This document shows positions 44,110 through 44,195 of a DNA stretch of 44,195 nt, in pieces. Location: assembly GCA_945949085.1 (NCBI GenBank), contig CAMFDJ010000024.1, positions 1 to 44,195 of the forward strand. Reading direction: 5' to 3'. Below the pieces are notes generated by a model. The model was not told the DNA's origin and ran no database searches. It saw nothing but the letters and a program-made list of their open reading frames with translations. Within the stretch, counting starts at the first letter, position 1. Every line of letters starts with the position of its first letter. The DNA comes from an uncultured Lachnospiraceae bacterium (GTDB taxonomy: Bacteria > Bacillota > Clostridia > Lachnospirales > Lachnospiraceae). A program made the translations under genes and the position numbers.

Positions 44110-44132
44110 GGTATATTATACCCAAAAGTGGG
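44110..44132 (-). promoter_or_regulatory. -10 region overlapped by palindromes (possible operator)
   Basis: TATAAT (minus strand, 44115-44120) lies inside a 13-base palindrome (GGTATA, one base, TATACC; 44110-44122), which abuts a second inverted repeat, CCCA-4-TGGG (44121-44132). The -35 region is poor. A protein bound here, perhaps the gene's own HTH domain, would block initiation; this is inference. Confidence 0.5.
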
Positions 44133-44195
44133 AACATTGCTGTTGTTGATCTCATAAATTGACCATATATTGATCTGCTTGATTGTCCGTAGATT

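Noticed and set aside
1..44195. CRISPR array, tRNA, rRNA or insertion sequence
   Set aside because: No regularly spaced direct repeats, cloverleaf-like segments, rRNA stretches or transposase motifs were seen on either strand.

Overview
The window looks like part of a chromosome of a Gram-positive Clostridia bacterium, most likely Lachnospiraceae. This is inferred from gene style only: strong AGGAGG-type ribosome sites, sigma-A promoters, CDP-glycerol-type wall polymer enzymes, and very large secreted Fn3 proteins without LPxTG anchors. Apart from two genes at 35361-37066, everything is on the minus strand, so operons read from right to left. I see no tRNA, rRNA, insertion sequence or CRISPR array.

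Region A (1-20627) is a cell-envelope polymer locus. A strong promoter at 20599-20627 precedes rfbC, an initiating sugar-1-P transferase, an AMP-forming acyl/aminoacyl ligase, an acyl carrier protein, an MBOAT acyltransferase, a type II thioesterase, a GT2 glycosyltransferase, a Wzy/O-antigen-ligase-like membrane protein, two CDP-glycerol glycerophosphotransferase-like enzymes and a family-3 acyltransferase. A consensus promoter (7968-7996) then starts a second unit: TagG/TagH-like ABC exporter, a large TagF-like protein, a secreted beta-helix protein, an SGNH protein and a second family-3 acyltransferase cut by the left edge. Together these suggest a phosphopolyol- and sugar-containing surface polymer that is initiated on lipid, exported by an ABC transporter and decorated by acylation.

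The most interesting part is 14372-18451. Ligase, carrier protein, MBOAT and thioesterase resemble the DltA-DltC-DltB chain that D-alanylates teichoic acids, but the ligase lacks the Asp expected to bind an alpha-amino group and a thioesterase is present. I infer a Dlt-like system for a non-amino-acid acyl group.

Region B (20919-35053) encodes large secreted proteins: an SGNH-Big2-Fn3 protein, a bifunctional amidase/glucosaminidase autolysin, and two tandem paralogous Fn3 giants. The second Fn3 gene is interrupted by one in-frame TAA with the frame intact on both sides.

Region C (35054-37136) has divergent promoters and two tandem paralogous secreted proteins of unknown function on the plus strand, ended by a strong terminator. 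Region D (37251-42176) is a second glycosylation cluster: GtrB-like GT2, GtrA-like flippase, and three further glycosyltransferases. Region E (42249-44195) holds an HTH-AAA-PD-(D/E)XK protein with a palindromic promoter.
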